Source: Reyranella sp. (GTDB lineage: Bacteria > Pseudomonadota > Alphaproteobacteria > Reyranellales > Reyranellaceae). Taken from it: a DNA stretch of 13,895 nucleotides. The position numbers and the translations under genes were made by a program. The first letter of the stretch is position 1; every line of letters starts with the position of its first letter. Under the pieces are notes generated by a model. It was not told the DNA's origin and made no database searches. It saw only the letters and a program-made list of their open reading frames with translations. The DNA lies in contig SCVT01000692.1 of NCBI GenBank assembly GCA_004296815.1, forward strand, positions 1 through 13,895, read 5' to 3'. Below, one piece after another: positions 13,121 to 13,895 of the stretch.

Positions 13121-13895
13121 ATGCCCGACATCTACGAAACGCTCGATCTCGGCTACGACCTTCCCGAAGACATCACGTTCGAATCCGTCCCGGTCGCCCC
13201 GACGAAGCCGCCGCTGTCGAGGACCGTCACATCGTCGTACCTGCCACCGCCCGGCAAGCAGACGACGCCGTCATGCTTCGTATGGTCGACGGTCTACGGC
13301 CTCGCGACGTTCCGCGCCGCCAAGCTCTACGGCCTCGATCCGACCTCGACCGACAACCAGGCGAGTCCGATCTACACCTACATCCAGGTCGAGCTGAACC
13401 AGAAGATCGCGCCCAACACCTGCAAAGGTGGCAAGATGCTGTGGCCGCTCCAGTTCCTGCAGTTCAACGGCGGCACGGCGACGATGACGGATGCGCCAAG
13501 CCTCGACGGGTGCAGTGCCGCCTGGACCGCCTGGGGCAGCAATACCCTCCAGCCCAACTCCAACTTCGCCGTGCCGTCGTGGAAGGGCGTCGAGCTCACG
13601 GGCTCGAACGCGATGTCCAACATCCAGAACCTGATCGTCCAGGACATCCCGATCGCTTTCGGCTGCTGGCTCTACAACGATTTCGTCAAATACACCGGCA
13701 GCCCCGTGCCCTATGTCGGCAGCGGTGTCTTCGCGCCCAGCAAGACGCCCAGCGGCAAGGTCGGCCATTGCATGGTGATCATCGGCTACGACACCAAGAT
13801 GGGGCCCAACGGCGCCGTCCTGATCCAGAACAGCTTCGGCGCGACCTGGGGCGGCACCTGGAACGGCAGCGGCGGCTACGTCTGGATGGACTTCG
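13121..13895 (+). CDS. Papain-like cysteine peptidase (C1 family), N-terminal part (runs off right edge)
   Basis: I translated this frame by hand from the ATG at 13121; it stays open for 258 residues to the window end. The papain triad is visible: KQTTPSCFVWSTVYGLATF with oxyanion Gln47 and nucleophile Cys52, VGHCMVIIGYD with His216, and IQNSFGATWGGTWNGSGGYV with Asn237 followed by the typical W-G-G-x-W and G-G-Y elements. The N-terminus MPDIYETLDLGYDLPEDITF has no signal peptide, and only about 45 residues precede the catalytic region, so the inhibitory propeptide of secreted papains is missing. Further Cys at 101, 131, 182 and 217. The start has AGAGGTGAG at good distance. Probably cytoplasmic, or exported by a non-Sec route; a C-terminal extension beyond the edge cannot be excluded. 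Family assignment is firm, the biological target unknown. Confidence 0.88.
   Translation, partial: MPDIYETLDLGYDLPEDITFESVPVAPTKPPLSRTVTSSYLPPPGKQTTPSCFVWSTVYGLATFRAAKLYGLDPTSTDNQASPIYTYIQVELNQKIAPNTCKGGKMLWPLQFLQFNGGTATMTDAPSLDGCSAAWTAWGSNTLQPNSNFAVPSWKGVELTGSNAMSNIQNLIVQDIPIAFGCWLYNDFVKYTGSPVPYVGSGVFAPSKTPSGKVGHCMVIIGYDTKMGPNGAVLIQNSFGATWGGTWNGSGGYVWMDF

Overview
The window is GC-rich bacterial chromosomal DNA with tight gene packing, short intergenic gaps, strong G/C bias at third codon positions (hence many long antisense ORFs) and several ABC importers beside catabolic enzymes. Gene content and protein style suggest an alphaproteobacterium of soil or freshwater type (Rhodospirillales/Reyranella-like or Rhizobiales). 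That placement is inference; there is no rRNA or other marker gene here. I see no tRNA, CRISPR array, insertion sequence, prophage or integration site.

Layout. (1) 1-3889, minus strand: a transport cluster read leftwards, made of a PuuE/allantoinase-like CE4 deacetylase, a family-5 solute-binding protein with signal peptide, a DppB-like permease, and the first 113 residues of a DppC-like permease. The ATPases are expected off the left edge. (2) 3935-5221, plus strand: an exported protein of unknown function with a His312...Cys346 arrangement like clan CD (caspase-fold) cysteine peptidases. (3) 5356-9275, plus strand: a complete three-gene ABC importer of the ferric/FbpABC type (double-domain permease, binding protein, ATPase), with a TTG start on the permease and a GTGA stop/start overlap before the ATPase. 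(4) 9257-10447, minus strand: a SelA-like PLP enzyme that converges on the ATPase gene with a 19-base overlap. (5) 10506-13016, plus strand: a compact operon of an atypical short-chain dehydrogenase without the catalytic Tyr, a PCu(A)C-like protein without signal peptide and with altered copper ligands, and an NtaA/SnaA-type FMN-dependent monooxygenase. (6) 13121 to the right edge, plus strand: the first 258 residues of a papain-like (C1) peptidase without visible signal peptide or propeptide, whose Shine-Dalgarno sequence can be drawn into a hairpin.

How they may work together (inference). Region 1 looks like uptake plus C-N bond hydrolysis of an oligopeptide- or ureide-like compound. Regions 3-5 could form an uptake-and-degradation module: an importer, then a PLP lyase/transferase-like enzyme, a dehydrogenase-like protein and a flavin monooxygenase. 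No substrate can be assigned. The most unusual items are the His/Cys exported protein, the degenerate SDR and PCu(A)C-like pair inside one operon, and the hairpin that can cover the ribosome binding site of the C1 peptidase. No stretch over 300 bases lacks a gene; the largest gaps are 5222-5355 and 13017-13120.
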